Assembly: GCA_033032175.1 (NCBI GenBank)
Contig: CM065304.1
Coordinates: 8,804,001-8,868,000, forward strand
DNA length: 64,000 bases
Origin: Saturnia japonica
Taxonomy: Eukaryota; Arthropoda; Insecta; Lepidoptera; Saturniidae
Direction: 5' to 3'
In this document: one piece after another, positions 34,797 through 48,119 of the stretch
Numbering within the stretch: position 1 is the stretch's first letter
Layout of the letters: each line of letters starts with the position of its first letter
Notes under the pieces: model-generated
Told to the model about the DNA's origin: nothing
The model's input: the letters and a program-made list of their open reading frames with translations, nothing else
Databases searched by the model: none
Translations under genes and position numbers: made by a program

Positions 34797-34990
34797 ACGA
34801 TTTGACGTCGAGGTTCAGTGGTAGTGTTACTATTGAGCCGAAACGTCGCTGTTTCGATCCCTGTATATGACTGACTTTTGTGTAATGATAATAATTATTG
34901 TCAGTTGTGTGTTTGGGAGTTGGATATATATTTATACTTATTGTATGGTGTATCAGCTGTTTAGTTACCATAATACAAACTATGCTTAGC
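34797..34990 (+). mobile_element. tRNA-derived SINE (family SINE-1), degenerate
   Basis: Same family as 23587-23712 in opposite orientation: GAGGTTCAGTGGTAGTG head, GTTTCGATCC B box, TTGTCAGTTGTGTGTTTGGG body. Confidence 0.7.
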
Positions 34991-35108
34991 TTGAAATTAA
35001 ATTGCTGTCTGAAAATTCTGTACCCAAAATGTTTTAAAAAACTAGCTAATTTTAAACCCACATTAGCTAGTTTTAGTGGTCAGCTGACTACTGCAAAATT
35101 TTTGCACA

Positions 35109-35629
35109 TCTATACAATTAATAAAATTGAAGTTTTTACTAAATGCATATGAAAGTATATACGACACCTATAATAAAAGGCCCATTTTTTAATTTTTGTC
35201 TGTCTGTCTTTCTGCCTGAATGTCTGTCTATCTGTCTGTTTGTTCCGGGTAATCTCTCCGAAACGGTTGGACCGATTTTGAAGGGACTTTCACTGATAGA
35301 TAGCTGAATTTATGGGGAGTAACTTAGGCTACATAATTTTAGAAAAATAATTAGGGTTTCGCACAAAGAAAAAAAACTGGTCATGGTGAATCAATTTGGG
35401 TGCTTGAATGGCTTATGCTGAGTAAACCATAAGAGATATAGCAAATTAATGTACTACATAATAATAGGCATTAAGAAGACCTACAAAAAAATCTGGGAGA
35501 GATATATCTATCTTCTAAGGAACACCCACAATAAGCATTTTTGTCTTTAAAATAGATATTCTAGAGCGGGGGATAAGATTCACGCGGGCATTCTGTAGTC
35601 CACGTGAGCGAAACAACGGGCACAGCTAG
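35109..35629 (+). mobile_element. Helitron-like family A, complete (521 bp)
   Basis: Begins TCTATACAATTAATAAAAT after an A, ends GGGCACAGCTAG before T at 35630. Best intact reference copy of the family in the window. Confidence 0.8.
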
Positions 35630-36110
35630 TTATAGAATATAAACAATCTAACAGCTGTCATTGATTTGTTTTGTTTGTTTGATAACAGAATGTTTGTTAA
35701 TAGATGGCGCCACCTACATGTTAGTTGAATATATTTTGCCATCTCTTAATGATAATTCTAAAGTTTTAAAACACATTTTTTTATCAAAAATGTTAATTTT
35801 AAACTATTTGACAATTCTTCCTCGATAGCAGTGAACAAAATTTTATAAAATTTATTTTGAATATGGGAGATATGGTTTTACCTCAAAAACACTTTTGATT
35901 ATTAATATATTTAGAGAAAAAAAATATTTAAACTTACTATACGTTACTATTCTGTGGAAACAAATAGAAGTTTACAAATAGAGAAATGTCACTCTCTATA
36001 TGATTATCTACTGAAACACGTTTGATTTCTAAATTTATCGCCACCCCTCAATAAAAACAGTAAATATAAAACCGAGGGGCCGTCCAAAACGGATATGCAG
36101 ACAAGCGAGG

Positions 36111-36259
36111 TATATAAAAATAATTTGTCAGGATATCCCATCGCATAGATGCGTTCGGTATTTATTTTTAGCTCAGCACGCGTCTTGAAATGTGGATAGC
36201 GTTTGTCTACCTTGTAAATTCTACCGTTTGCTTGTCAACAAACTTTACAGCGTATAAAG
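36111..36259 (+). CDS. TATA box with candidate signal-peptide first exon, unidentified
   Basis: TATATAAAAA at 36111-36120 precedes ATG 36190 by 80 bases. The frame encodes MWIAFVYLVNSTVCLSTNFT, then three residues and one base before donor AAAG|GTAAGC at 36260. The first 15 residues are hydrophobic, like a secretion signal. Short signal-peptide first exons are common in insect secreted and cuticle proteins. No second exon could be identified downstream, so this may be a relic or a chance frame. Confidence 0.35.
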
Positions 36260-36757
36260 GTAAGCAGTTCCGTCTTTACCATAAAGCATACGTGGCACGT
36301 GGGTCATCACGGGTCCCTGAAATGACATGTACTTTTACATTGAAAGGAGAGAAGCTCAATCTTTAGTATAATTTAAAAAAGGTGTAAATTAGAAAACAAA
36401 ATAGATTTCTATATATTTTCGTAGCAGTAAATATTGTACTAAAAAACCTCGGTATTTTTTATCTTTCACAAAGTTTTTTTTACTTTCTAAAGGAGCCCTA
36501 AATTGTTGTGTGCCCAAGGGCATGGCTTAAGACGGCCCCGAGGGTAGGCTAATAAAATCAACTGTACCTATTATTTATTCGATGTTTGTTAATATTAACA
36601 AATAGTGTTTTTTTTTTTAAGAAGGTGATGTTTTATTTTTATACATCAAATATTTATCATATAATTATGTGTATGTGTGCTTAGGTACGTACTTATAAAA
36701 AATCACCATTTTCATGTACATCTTCGAATAAGAGATCTTTTTTATTATTCTTACTAA

Positions 36758-37170
36758 CTGTAAGCGTAGCTTCGCTCACGTGGACTACAGAATGTCCGCA
36801 CGAATCTTGTTCCCCCGCTCCTGGCTATTTTAAAGACAAAAATGCTTATTGTGGGTATTCCTTAGAAGATAGATATATACTCTCCTTAACTTTTTTGTAG
36901 GTCTTTTTAATGTCTATAATTATTACGTACATTAATTTGCTATATATCTTATGGTTTCCTCAGCGTAAGCCTTTTAAGCGCCCGAATTGTTTCACCACGA
37001 CCAGTTTATTTTTATTTGTGCGGAACCCTAATTTATTTTCTATTATGAAAGTAACCTAAGTTACTTCCTATAAAATCAATTTGTTGTAGTTATCATATAT
37101 ACTTTCATATGCATTTAGTAAAAAGCTGTTATTTTGACATTACAAACAGACACATCAATTTTATTAATTG
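36758..37170 (-). mobile_element. Helitron-like family A, inverted
   Basis: The reverse complement of the family 3' part starts near 36770 (GCGTAGCTTCGCTCACGTGG) and runs to the 5' end near 37170. The terminal CTAG is lost. Confidence 0.7.
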
Positions 37171-37461
37171 TAATATATATTTAATTGAGTTATGATAATT
37201 TTTTATTATTTTTGGCCAATTAACGTGGTATGTACTTAATTTCAACGGGAGTATTTTGGGCAGTCTCACGTTAATATAGGCCAGTAGGGTATCGGGTCGA
37301 AGGCACTTCAAGTCACCGGCATTAACAAGTCTTACCAGAGATAAATCTATATTTAGCACGATGTATTTTTGGTTTGATTTACGCTGGCTCTCATCCATTT
37401 TCTTTCCAGTTATCACTGTGTTGTGTTCTCTTGAATGTTTCGTTACCTCGATGCATTTCAT
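37171..37461 (-). other. Unidentified open frame
   Basis: A - strand frame (110 codons in all, its end inside the adjacent Helitron) includes KKMDESQRKSNQKYIVLNID and RPDTLLAYINVRLPKILPLK. I see no family resemblance. A transposon remnant is as likely as a gene. Confidence 0.2.
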
Positions 37462-39250
37462 CTCTTGTTTATTTATCTATAATAAGATTAAATTAACGCC
37501 TCCTAAGTCATTTAATCATGAGTTCTATCTTGTTTTATGATAGATGGCATAAGATGAAATATAAAAGTGTCGCGCTTCGTATTATTAAATATCAAAGTTA
37601 TATTCCACCTAAGATTATTGTACAATTATAACAACAACATATTTAAAGCTCCCCAATTTTATTATATAAAGATTAGGTGTGTTATCTAATTCTAGTATAT
37701 AAAAGCTCATTAAAAATCTATAGATACTATATTTTGTAAATGAGATCCATGACTGATTCATTATTAAAACACAACTGAATTAGTGGTTTAAAATTTTGAA
37801 TTATTACTCTAAGAATATTAACAAATGGTATCCCTTAATTTTTTAAAGTTTTAAACTGTAAATTGGAACTTAAATCTGATGAAACGCGAATATAAATTTT
37901 AACACTGTATATCAAAACTAAAAGAATATGTATGTCTTTTATTTTTTTAAATAAACCCTTGAAAAGGATAAAACAAAGGATGGAAATTTGTTTACAACTA
38001 TTTCTAGGTAAATTTAAGGTTACAGATACGAAATATAATACAGTGTAAATTCTTTATAACGAAACTCAAGGGAGTGAGCATTTTTTATCGTTATATGGAG
38101 TGAACAAAAAAACAACCAAATTAACAATAATTTTTATATGTATGTCTTAGATAATAAATGCTTATAAATTATTGTTTACACGTATAGTCTGATAACTTTG
38201 TCTGACGTTTTTTGCTATGCCAGTACTTGTTTTGTATTATTTTATGTATTCTATTCATATCTTCTTGTATCAAACTTTTTCGTCAACTCGCTTTCTGTTT
38301 ACTGGCCATGTTAACAGTTTCAAAGTAGGTTTACGACTGATAATACGATAGGTACCCAGTATGCTTGATCGAAGACCATCACTTCCGAGAAAACAATGCG
38401 TCATACTGCACGTGTTCAAGGCAATTAAGAATAACAAAAGCTAGACCGACCTCGGAAATTTCGGTGCTTCAAAGTCTTTTGTTACATAAACAATAATACT
38501 GATAATAAATATATACTGTCTAAAAATATGAACACATTTCTTCGTAATAGAGAATGGCGTATCGCTATAAAGAGTGTTTCAATATGTGGGTTTTAACGCA
38601 AACCAACCAAGTTGGGCTCACTTCAAGGTTATAGGGAGTTTATCGTTATAAAGGATAACGTTATAAAGAGTTTACACTGTATTAGAAATCTAGGTTAAAT
38701 TATATAAGAATATATTTGATAAAACCAACACTGAACAACTTAAAACAGATACGGACAAAAACCAATAAAATATAAATCTTAAAAATCGCGTAGTATGTTC
38801 CGTACGCAAGGATCGGACAGCTATAAACAAACTGTTGGAAACACAACAAGCGAGGCACGTGTGGGTGATTTTCGTGTAAATGAGTAATATACGTGTCTCA
38901 TGAGGTCGCAAGAGTCGTCATCTACTTTTAAATATGTATGCATAGTATGCCTTAGAACGCGATGCAAGTGATAATTTTGTAGTTGTGTCAGTAAAGCAGT
39001 GTAGCTAATATGGGAGGCACGGGGGCGGCAAATTACGTTTTAAGGGCGGTTAGAGTAGAAAAGATAAACTATCGACCTCCGTGGATGTCTTTTAGAGTTT
39101 TCCACAGAAAATCCATATAGCTTATCACAAAATATTACGGTATATTGAAAACTATTGTCATTGTAAAATGGGAAATAATTGTTTAATTATATTTTTTAAA
39201 ATGAAATATGCAAAGTGTACATACATCAAAATCAAGTTATTTACATTACA
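37462..39250. other. AT-rich, nothing recognised
   Basis: No supported gene or repeat. Confidence 0.5.
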
Positions 39251-39750
39251 TCCTATACAAATAAATAAAATTGTAGTATATGTATATAATGCTTTAAAAA
39301 AACAAGTTTTTTTACTAAATGTATATGAAAGTCTACAGGATAGCTATAACAATTTTTTTTTTGTTTTGGCTAATCTCCAAAATGGTTGGATCACTTTTGA
39401 CGGAACTTTTATTGACAGATAGCTGATTTTATAAAAAGTAACTTAGGCTACTTTTATTTTAGAAAAATAATATGGGTTCCGGGTTAATAAAAACAAATTA
39501 GGAAAAACAACGACTTGGAAGCATTTAAATGGCTTACGCCGAGTAACTAAACCATGAGAGATATATCAAATTATGTAAATATACAGCTGTAGATCTTAAA
39601 AATACCTTCAAAAAAGTCAGCGAGAGGATATGTCTAACTTTTAGGGATTATCCACAATAAATATTTTTATCTTTAAAATAAACGGGAGCGTGTGTGGCCC
39701 GATCGACGGCATTATGTAGTCCACACGAGCGCAGCCGCGGGTATTGCTAG
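39251..39750 (+). mobile_element. Helitron-like family A, diverged complete copy
   Basis: Starts TCCTATACAAATAAATAAAA, ends GCAGCCGCGGGTATTGCTAG followed by T. Confidence 0.7.
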
Positions 39751-41614
39751 TTGATATTAAAAAAGCATACATTAAATTAAGTAAATAAAATGAATTTTGT
39801 ACCCAGGTATATAAGTACCTAGTTTCTTGTAGTTAGTAATTAATATTTCCTAGTTTTTGGCTGACTACCAGCAACCCTTAACAAATTTAAAGTCTAACCG
39901 TGATAACCAGCAGATACAATTGACACTCATCTTTCTAAAATTAGCGTGTTAACATCTTTCCATCTAGCCGTTTCACCCTGTAGTATCTTGTTCTGTAAGA
40001 TTGTGATCTATAACCAAATAAAATTGTTACAACTACACCATTCATCGTACACTGACGTTCATATACAACACATTTACCCCGTTTTATATTAGCAGCACTA
40101 ATTACAAGTACAGTGTTATAGAAAAACACTCATTTCTTTGGAAAAGCATGTTGGCACCAAGGCATCGTTCCTGGCACCCTAAACACGGGAAGCACAACCG
40201 ACCCCATTTCAGTCGAGGCAACAACCCGGTTCGATTTGACACTTCGCAGCTGGGAGTAGGCCATTTATTTTTGTAATGTACTTTCTTCAGAAATAAATCT
40301 AACTGCTCCTATCTTATGATTGTTTATTCACCTTACAACACATGAACTTACTGGAAGTGTTGGTCTGTGACAATATTTCATTTCATATTTTTTTTAGTTT
40401 GTGAACATAATTTCGACTGTGTTTTCGTTCGCGGTATCTTAAATTTAATGCGATATATGTTGAAACAACTCTCTCTCTCTACCTATTGTGCAATGGTTGT
40501 ACTAGTTCAAAAACTTTTACGGACGTGCGCAGAACTCACAAAAGTTTTAAAGCGTTTCCTTGAGGTATAAACGATTGCAGGACAAACCCAGTTTATAGAT
40601 TTCCTATACATATGTATTTTGTAAATTAAGCCTGTTATAATTTTCCAAATTTTGAACACCTGTAACTTTTTTGGCTTTGGAGATAAACAAAAATTAAAAA
40701 AGGTACAAACGTGTACAAACGATTTAGAATCAGAATCCGTTAGTTTAGTCCGTTAGTTCGTTAATTTAGGTATCACAGTGGGGTGCGGGTCTAATATTTA
40801 AAATGCAATATGTATCTTTTTTTCACTTTGAGGTACAAACGAAAATGTAAGTGGTGCAAATGAGTACAAACGAAGCATTATCGAATGGTAATTTTTATTT
40901 GCAACTTCTGGTACCTAGTTCACATAGGTTATGAAGTGCCGTATCTCTTTAATGCGTTAACCTAGAAACTTGATTTTTTGGGACAGCATAAGGCCATTGA
41001 TAGACCTTTGTGTGTGATATTAATTTCAACTTTTTACCTCAAGTCGTTTTTGAAAAAAGGGTCTTGATTGACTGACAACAAATTGATCCTATGAGGGTTC
41101 CGTTTTTTTTTCATTATGAGGTACGGTACCCTAAAAACGAACAAATATATCATAGCCTAGACAACAGTTAACTTCTGTGTAACTAAAATAGCGTCTGTCC
41201 CCAGTGAATTATTATGTAATTACCTTAAAGCATTTGTCCGTCTCCCGTCTATCTATTGTCATGTCAGAGTCAGAATGAAGCGATGAACTTATTGCACTCT
41301 CGCCATGTTTTGAATTGCTCGATTTATGTTTTCTTATTAACTTGAGATGAGATTATTATGCGTGTCGTAGATGGGAAGTTCAGTCGTGGTTATATGGCGC
41401 AATTCCAAATTCTAAGCTGTTTGTGTAATGTTTTTCTGTAATTTTAATAGATGTATTCATCACTATATTATTTATGAGACTAGACTGTGCATGATATATA
41501 TAGTCTTTTTTCATGAATGAATGACATGATTTATTAAGATTTTAATAAAATATGAGTAAAATTTTGGTCGACGAATTCACTTTTATCGAATGCTTGAATA
41601 TAAATTATAGATAA
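39751..41614. other. Intergenic, nothing firmly recognised
   Basis: GC-richer patch at 40150-40260 of unknown origin; the rest is AT-rich. Confidence 0.4.
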
Positions 41615-41907
41615 GTTCTATAATTCTATACAGAATCCTTCGAGTAACATAGACTCTTGTAAACGTTCTATAATTTTGTACAGGTTCCTTCGAGTTACAC
41701 AGATTCAAGTTCTATAATTCTATACAGAATCCTTCGAGTAACATAGACTCTTGTAAACGTTCTATAATTTTGTACAGGTTCCTTCGAGTTACACAGATTC
41801 TTTTAAACGTTCTATAATTTTATACAGGATGCTTCGAGTAACATAGACTCTTGTAAACGTTCTATAATTTTATACAGGATCCTTCGAGCAACATAGACTC
41901 TTGTTAC
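41615..41907. repeat. Minisatellite, six copies of a 50-bp unit
   Basis: Units start at 41615, 41665, 41709, 41759, 41809 and 41859. The core is GTTCTATAATT, TACAGG, CCTTCGAGTAACATAGACTC. Copies alternate in type, and 41615-41708 is repeated as a block at 41709-41802, with a 6-bp deletion in the second unit. Confidence 0.9.
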
Positions 41908-42394
41908 AAAAGTATTTTGGATATTAAAAATAAAAAAGGCTGTAAAACTTTTGTATATTCAAGTTTATATAAATATAAATGTGGGTAAAATGAGTCTCCG
42001 TGTTTAAACTATAAAATAAAAAATTAATTCCCTATGAACCATTAAAATTGTTGAATAAATTCGTAAAGAAGTCAAGTCTCTAAGTTACGATGATGTGTTT
42101 TTTAATTCTTTTATCACTGAAATTTAGAATATTTTGTAAAAGGTATTTATTTTATACATTTTACTAATTATTTCATTTTTTTATAACATACTGCATGACG
42201 CTTGGTCTCAGTCACACGTGACGGAAAGTGAAGATGAGCTGAGGATGGTACTAGATCGCTCAGTAAAAAGTTTTCTTTTGAAGACCATTGTGTTGTATGA
42301 GAATCAGTAAAACAGACGCGGGTAGTGTGTTCCATTCATTTGTGGTTCATATAATAACTTCATAGCTAATGCAAAGAAAAACAATTTTCACATA

Positions 42395-42650
42395 TCATAA
42401 CATACCATCACGCCTGTATCCCCGAAGGGTTAGGCAGAGGTGTACTAACGTACACCCACAGTTCGCCGTGTATGTTTTTTAGGTCCCATGGTTGCCACCT
42501 ATTGCCATTAATCGGACACAAAGCCAAACTCCGAGCTGTTACTAAGAATTTCATAAAAAAAACTCAATAATACTTTGCTCGACCTGGAAATTGAACCCAG
42601 GACCTCGAGCATAGTAGTCGCGCTTACCACCACTTTTACACATTTCAACA
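42395..42650 (-). mobile_element. tRNA-derived SINE (family SINE-2)
   Basis: Reverse orientation of the copy at 60345-60605. It includes the reverse complement of a B-box region (ATTGAACCCAGGACC), then TACTTTGCTCGACC and, at the left, CCCCGAAGGGTTAGGCAGAG. Confidence 0.7.
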
Positions 42651-42863
42651 ATTTATTTGTCTATCTATCGCTTACAAGTTACTTTAATTTTAATAAAACG
42701 AACTAAATTTTGGAGCTGATCAAAAATTCATAGCAGTAAAATTCATAGTTTAAAATTAATTACTATGAACTTTTTATATTTTTTACATGTTTTCGGTTTT
42801 GATCATAATCTAATCTGATATTAAGTGGCGATATACCTAAGATGATCATAACTCGCTAAAGCC

Positions 42864-42996
42864 TGACTGTCTGTCCACCAATAGAATTACATCTCTAGCA
42901 AATTTCTACCAATAGAATTACATCTCTAGATTTTAAGTAATACTGTTAGTCGAAATTTACAGAGCTCCGCTCCGCTCCTCTTCAGTGGACAGGCAT
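42864..42996. mobile_element. Small MITE with internal 31-bp tandem duplication
   Basis: Outer TGTCTGTCCAC and GTGGACAGGC are inverted repeats. Inside, ACCAATAGAATTACATCTCT occurs at 42877 and 42908. CTCCGCTCCGCTCCTC next to the right end is typical of a common lepidopteran MITE. Confidence 0.5.
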
Positions 42997-43664
42997 AGGG
43001 ACTGTTTCTCAAATACAGATGCCGGAACACATCTATCAATTAGGTGCTCGGCGAAAGATTTAGACAAATTTGACCTGTATATGCAATTCGTAAATACATA
43101 TATTTTTTCATTTTCAGATACATAATTTCTTTGCTAGTATAGGTATATTACCACTATAATAAAATACGTCAAAGCTACTGAATCATTCTGAGCTTTAGCC
43201 AAAACTATTCTAATTACTTTATGACCTTAAAACATGTTCAAAATATTTAATCAGAGCATTGACCAAGTGATTTATATGAGATATCGTACCAGACATTGAC
43301 CGTTCTATAGATAAATAACAAACAAATATAAACTTTATGCTAACATATTTAGAATTATTTTACCATGGAAGTCAATAGAAAAACTTTCATCATCCATCTT
43401 TTGTCCATCGCCTCGATCGATATAGGTCAGTCCGGAAATTATTTAAAATACTTTCTATTTTAATTCTATAAAGGCAAAACAGGCTTGGTTGTAACCGGGA
43501 TTTTATGACTCGTTTTTATGTTTCTGCGACCTCTGTACTTTCGTCATACCGGATTGGATTTTGAATGGGTAAATATAAATAAATCGAGCATACAATATTC
43601 GTCGCTTTCTTAAGTTGAATTAACTGTAACTAAATGAGACTTAGGGCACAAAAAAATACCTTGG

Positions 43665-43890
43665 AGATTTCTCTCTCCTTGGTACAGTCTGACTGGTGGA
43701 ATTCCTCTCCACCCTACAGTAGATAGCAGCTAAATAACCTTGTGTTGTGTTCCTGAGCTCATTGGGGTAGGGGGAATCAAGGTCGTCAACGCACTAGTGA
43801 TACCTATAGTATTTTAGAAGCGTCCATAGGCTACAGTAGTACGCTTACCACCAGACAGGTCGTCTGCTTGTTGACCACCTTAATTGTATA
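43665..43890. mobile_element. SINE-3 family, uninterrupted copy
   Basis: It contains GGGGTAGGGGG and ends CCACCAGACAGGTCGTCTGC, then TTGTTGACCACC; it matches the split copy at 15805-16252. Confidence 0.6.
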
Positions 43891-44050
43891 AAAAAAATAT
43901 TTTTTGGTAATAAGTTAAATTAAATGTTCACTTATATAATAATGTTAAAATCGCTATGAAGAGCTTACTGATGTTCGATATAAATAAAACTATATGTATG
44001 CGATTCACAGTTCTACATTAAGTTAATATCTACATTTAGGTAATAGATAT

Positions 44051-44684
44051 TAGAGATGAAACGGATAGTGGTCTGGCCGGATACCGGATACTGGATATTC
44101 GGCCCTTTATCACGTTTACATGACGCGATCAGTTAGATTTGAATATTGGCGTGGTGAACTGTATGGGATATATTTGGGCGCGTTCGGGTGTTATCGTACG
44201 TGAGCGGAGATCGGGACGACTCGGGGGCATTCGAGTGTCATCGCGCTTATCAGTTTGTTTGTTTCTCAGTTCGTTTGTTCATTACATTGTCAGTTAATTT
44301 GAATCAGTACCCGCAGTTGTCAAGGTTTACTATAATTTATAATTCAGCACCTGGCAGTAGCGTTTACAGCAAAAGGCTATTTTTTCCAGAAGCTGGTCTG
44401 GACACGAAGCTAAGCGGAGTCGTATTTTACCAACAAATGCGGAAAATTTAGTATTCATTCACCACAATTTGCCACTTGTTAATTTTGAGTATTAAACTAA
44501 TTAATAATACAAACCCATTTCTGACGTTCGATTATAAAAATAAACGGTGTCCATAACCTATTGTGGTATGATTTTCCTTGTATAAAATAATGAAAAAATT
44601 TTGAATTTTACTATCCGGAATCCGGCCGGGTAGTGAAAACAAGGCCGGATACTGGATAGTTACCGGATATCCGTTTCATCTGTA
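44051..44684. mobile_element. hAT-type non-autonomous element (634 bp)
   Basis: Terminal inverted repeats TAGAGATGAAACGGATA and TATCCGTTTCATCTGTA, flanked by perfect 8-bp target duplications ATAGATAT (44043-44050, 44685-44692). Repeated CCGGATA motifs near both ends would suit transposase binding. An 87-codon interior frame at 44188 shows no transposase features. Confidence 0.85.
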
Positions 44685-44692
44685 ATAGATAT

Positions 44693-46655
44693 CATAAGAC
44701 CTTCTATCATCTTAAAACTTGACACTTAAGACATCCAAGCCAATGTGCACTTGGTACACCCTTCTGAGCGACTAACAGAAAATGGCGAAATGGTGGGAGC
44801 GCTGTAAAGCTTTTATAAGCGAGTTGCGATTGCAATATAATATCATATGGTAAAAAGTGCATCATAATGATTTGCTTATGCGCGTTGCATTTTTGATCGG
44901 TCGATGCATATACATATAATTTATATTTTCGCTGGAAACATGACAGCGGCGACTGGAGATGTATTATTGATCTCTCGGTGGTGATACTGTATTTTATATT
45001 GCAGTGCGCTTACCACCTAACATAGATAGGTCACATAGCCGTATTAGCATTAAACAATTCAAACCGTGCCTTTGTTAATTATAAACTTTTTTTATTCCAT
45101 GGAATGAATATTTCGCATCAAACTGATTATGTTTGAAAGCTAAAACCGACCCCATCTACCATCGGCATACCTCCAATTTCCTTTATATACTGTTAATGAA
45201 AACACATGTTACCCTCGCGGGAAAGAAACAGTAATTTGACGCGTTGAACCGTGCAGATTTATCACCAACCGGTCCTTCGGATTGGGGAATGTAACATGAG
45301 AACAGGCGCGAAAATAAAAAAGGAAATTCAACATCTGCATATAAAATGCAAATGGGTTGAGCGTGCGATCCCGTCCTTAAATGGTAAAGGCAGTAACTGC
45401 GCATATCCGGATAAGTCAGTTGTCGCGTTTCGCACGATACTGTAGAACCTGTTGCCTCTACTATTGTTACTGAGTCGAATGTCACGACACTGGAGTAATA
45501 ATATAAAATAAATATCAAGTCTGTCCCGTTGAAAACCAGGAGGAGAAGTAAACCATAATAATGAATTTTCCAAGTACTTCTTATCATACATCTTACTAAT
45601 TATTATAATGATAGCTTTTTATTCAGTCTTTTAAAACGTACCCTTAGTATAAATGTATGTCTGATACTACTAAAAAAATACTTATAAATAAAATCATAAA
45701 ACAAACATGAAATTCCCGATACATTTACATTAGTCTATAATTAATAAAGAAATTAAAAATTAAAGAAATAAAATTTGAAAAAAACTGGATCGTATCCAAC
45801 TGTCATGTAGATTACATTATGACAAGCAATTCCTAGAGCTTTGTGCTGCTATAGATAAAACTAGGTAGGTATAAATACATTTCGCAGACTCGAAAACACA
45901 GTAAACAAGGGTTGAGAACCAGTTTTATATGACTACAGGTCAATAAGTTCAAACTAGTGGTAACCGTGATTTCTTAAGCTTCTGATAAAATCCCAGTTCC
46001 CATGTTTACAATATAACATGATATAATTTTTATTTAAAAATTTTCCTCATGATGATGTTGCAGTACTTCCAGTATTAGTGAAATTGCATACGCAATAGCT
46101 TATTGTATCAATAGATTTTGTACTATAATTAATCAAAACTGAAAACAACTAAAAGCGAATTAAGTATGCTATTTCCCGGTTTTTAATAGTATTTAAGCAA
46201 TAAAGACATCTCATTATATAATTACAACTATACAGCGGACTTTCATCCAACACTAAACTCGAAGCCTATTAGCTTAGAACCCGCATTCTGTAAATTTAAC
46301 CTTCTTTCTCGTATTGTTAACGAATATAGAATACAAATTGTTATAGAGCATCAAACAAAATACAGTTGAAGCCCGCTGTTGCTAACAACTGGTAAATATT
46401 ACTTCCAGACATATTTATTTTACTAAGAAAAAGTAATAAGAAAAATCGTTAATGAACAACATAGATAGCTAAGGCCAAATTTACCTCAAACCGCCCACAA
46501 GTGAGATTTCTGTAAATATAGGTATTTATTATGTTAAAACAGTAATGTAAACACGAGGTTATACTAACATTGAGAAACTATTCAAAAAATTAAATAATAT
46601 TTCACTTTACTACAATACAATCACCATTTCTATAGTTTATGTTTACTTGCAACCG
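44693..46655. other. Intergenic; one unidentified - strand frame
   Basis: 45183-45587 is open for 134 codons on the - strand (start MIRSTWKIHYYG, one hydrophobic stretch). It has no recognised family and also carries an overlapping + strand frame, so it is not called as a gene. Confidence 0.3.
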
Positions 46656-46995
46656 CCCGCGCCCGCGACTTCATTTGAATTAATCTGAGTTGAAGAGTTT
46701 GATTGTTTGTTTGGTTGAACACGTTAATCTCAGGAAGTACTAGTTGAAATGGTTTTTTTTTGTATTTGATAGCCCATTTATTTGGGAAGGCTATAGGCTA
46801 TATAATATCACGCTACAACCAATAGGAGCGGAGCATCAATTAATAATGTTGCAAAATCGGGGAAAATTTATTCCTTTTGAAAGTTACCATTGTGTGCGCT
46901 GCATAAATGGTTAAAGTTACGTAGCATAGATGTGTGACGGAATTGTTTCTATTAAAAAGTTCTCAAAAAGTCCGCTATAGAATATATCTATCTTT
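46656..46995 (+). mobile_element. Helitron-like family B, partial
   Basis: It contains GAGTTGAAGAGTTTGATTG, GGCTATAGGCTATATAATAT and CACGCTACAACCAATAGGAG, hallmarks of a widespread lepidopteran Helitron-like family. A CCCGCGCCCGCGACTTC piece at the left resembles an inverted Helitron 3' end. Confidence 0.6.
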
Positions 46996-48119
46996 TAAGA
47001 TTGACGCATTATAACCTTTTTATGGTAATAAAATTTGTTCTAAAATAATGCATTATTTGCGAAAGTGTTTTTATAAACATTGTATTAATCCTTATTGAAA
47101 TAAATACCTTGATCATCACAAGTATTTAATTTTGGATAAAATTGCCCTTTACATCATTTGATTTCAATGAATATCTTAGGAGATATCACAGTTTTAAAAT
47201 AACTCCGCAGCAAAATAATAAAGCATTGCGCATGCATTTTAGCGGAATGATGTGGGAGGCAAGCGGCACCATATTTTTTTATTATTATTTATTTATTTGC
47301 TTACATTAACATATTATACATAAAACAAAAGAATGAAACGTTAGCAACTACTTTATTTAAAAACTGTGTTGTAGCTGCTATCGCCCACCTCCAGAATTTT
47401 GTTCGGTTTTTCAAAACAATACGTAAACATAATGAAATATAAAACTAAAAAAAATATGTGTGTAATTCACACGTGGTAGAAGTGAAACCTTCACATCTAT
47501 GTTTTTTTTTTAATTCATAAAATGATCATATACACACTAATTTAAAGTTTATGAAAATGTACACACAAGTACTCACAATCATTATTCACAATATAGTTTT
47601 CAATTAATGCACATTTGAAATATACATGGTAACCTAACACAATATCAATCAGTAACAGAATGTCATAAGTGTTGTCTAAAAAGTTTTGTGTTCGTACCTT
47701 TTTCGTGAGGTAATAAAATTCATTATTGCGTGGCAACAAACCACTTTTGTACTATTTTACCATTGCCTAAAACTTTTTTTATCTCCTTTTCTCCCACGTT
47801 AAATCTTATGAATTTATGTGTCTGTCTCTTTTTATTGTCGCTTACGCTTTTTCGTTTCATCGACTTTGAAATCACAACGATGCTAAAGAAGTTTTCACTT
47901 AAAAAAATATAATAAAAAAAGACAAACAAAAACCAAAACTGAGGTGTGTGTATTTGGATGTGTAGTGTACGTGTGTGTGTGAGCGTTAGATTGTGTTTAA
48001 AGATGTGTAGTTATACATATGAGTTAGTGTAACCCTTTGTATGACTAGGAGTCGTGTAGATGAAAGTATTTTTCATGTATACTAAATAAAAGAAAGGAGT
48101 TGTTGTGTCGTCATAATTA

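Noticed and set aside
45183..45587. 134-codon - strand frame with a hydrophobic stretch
   Set aside because: No recognisable family, an overlapping + strand frame, and no splice or promoter support.
47542..47929. Two overlapping - strand frames that could be one frameshifted gene
   Set aside because: The peptides show no known motifs, and lysine/asparagine-rich frames arise easily in this composition.
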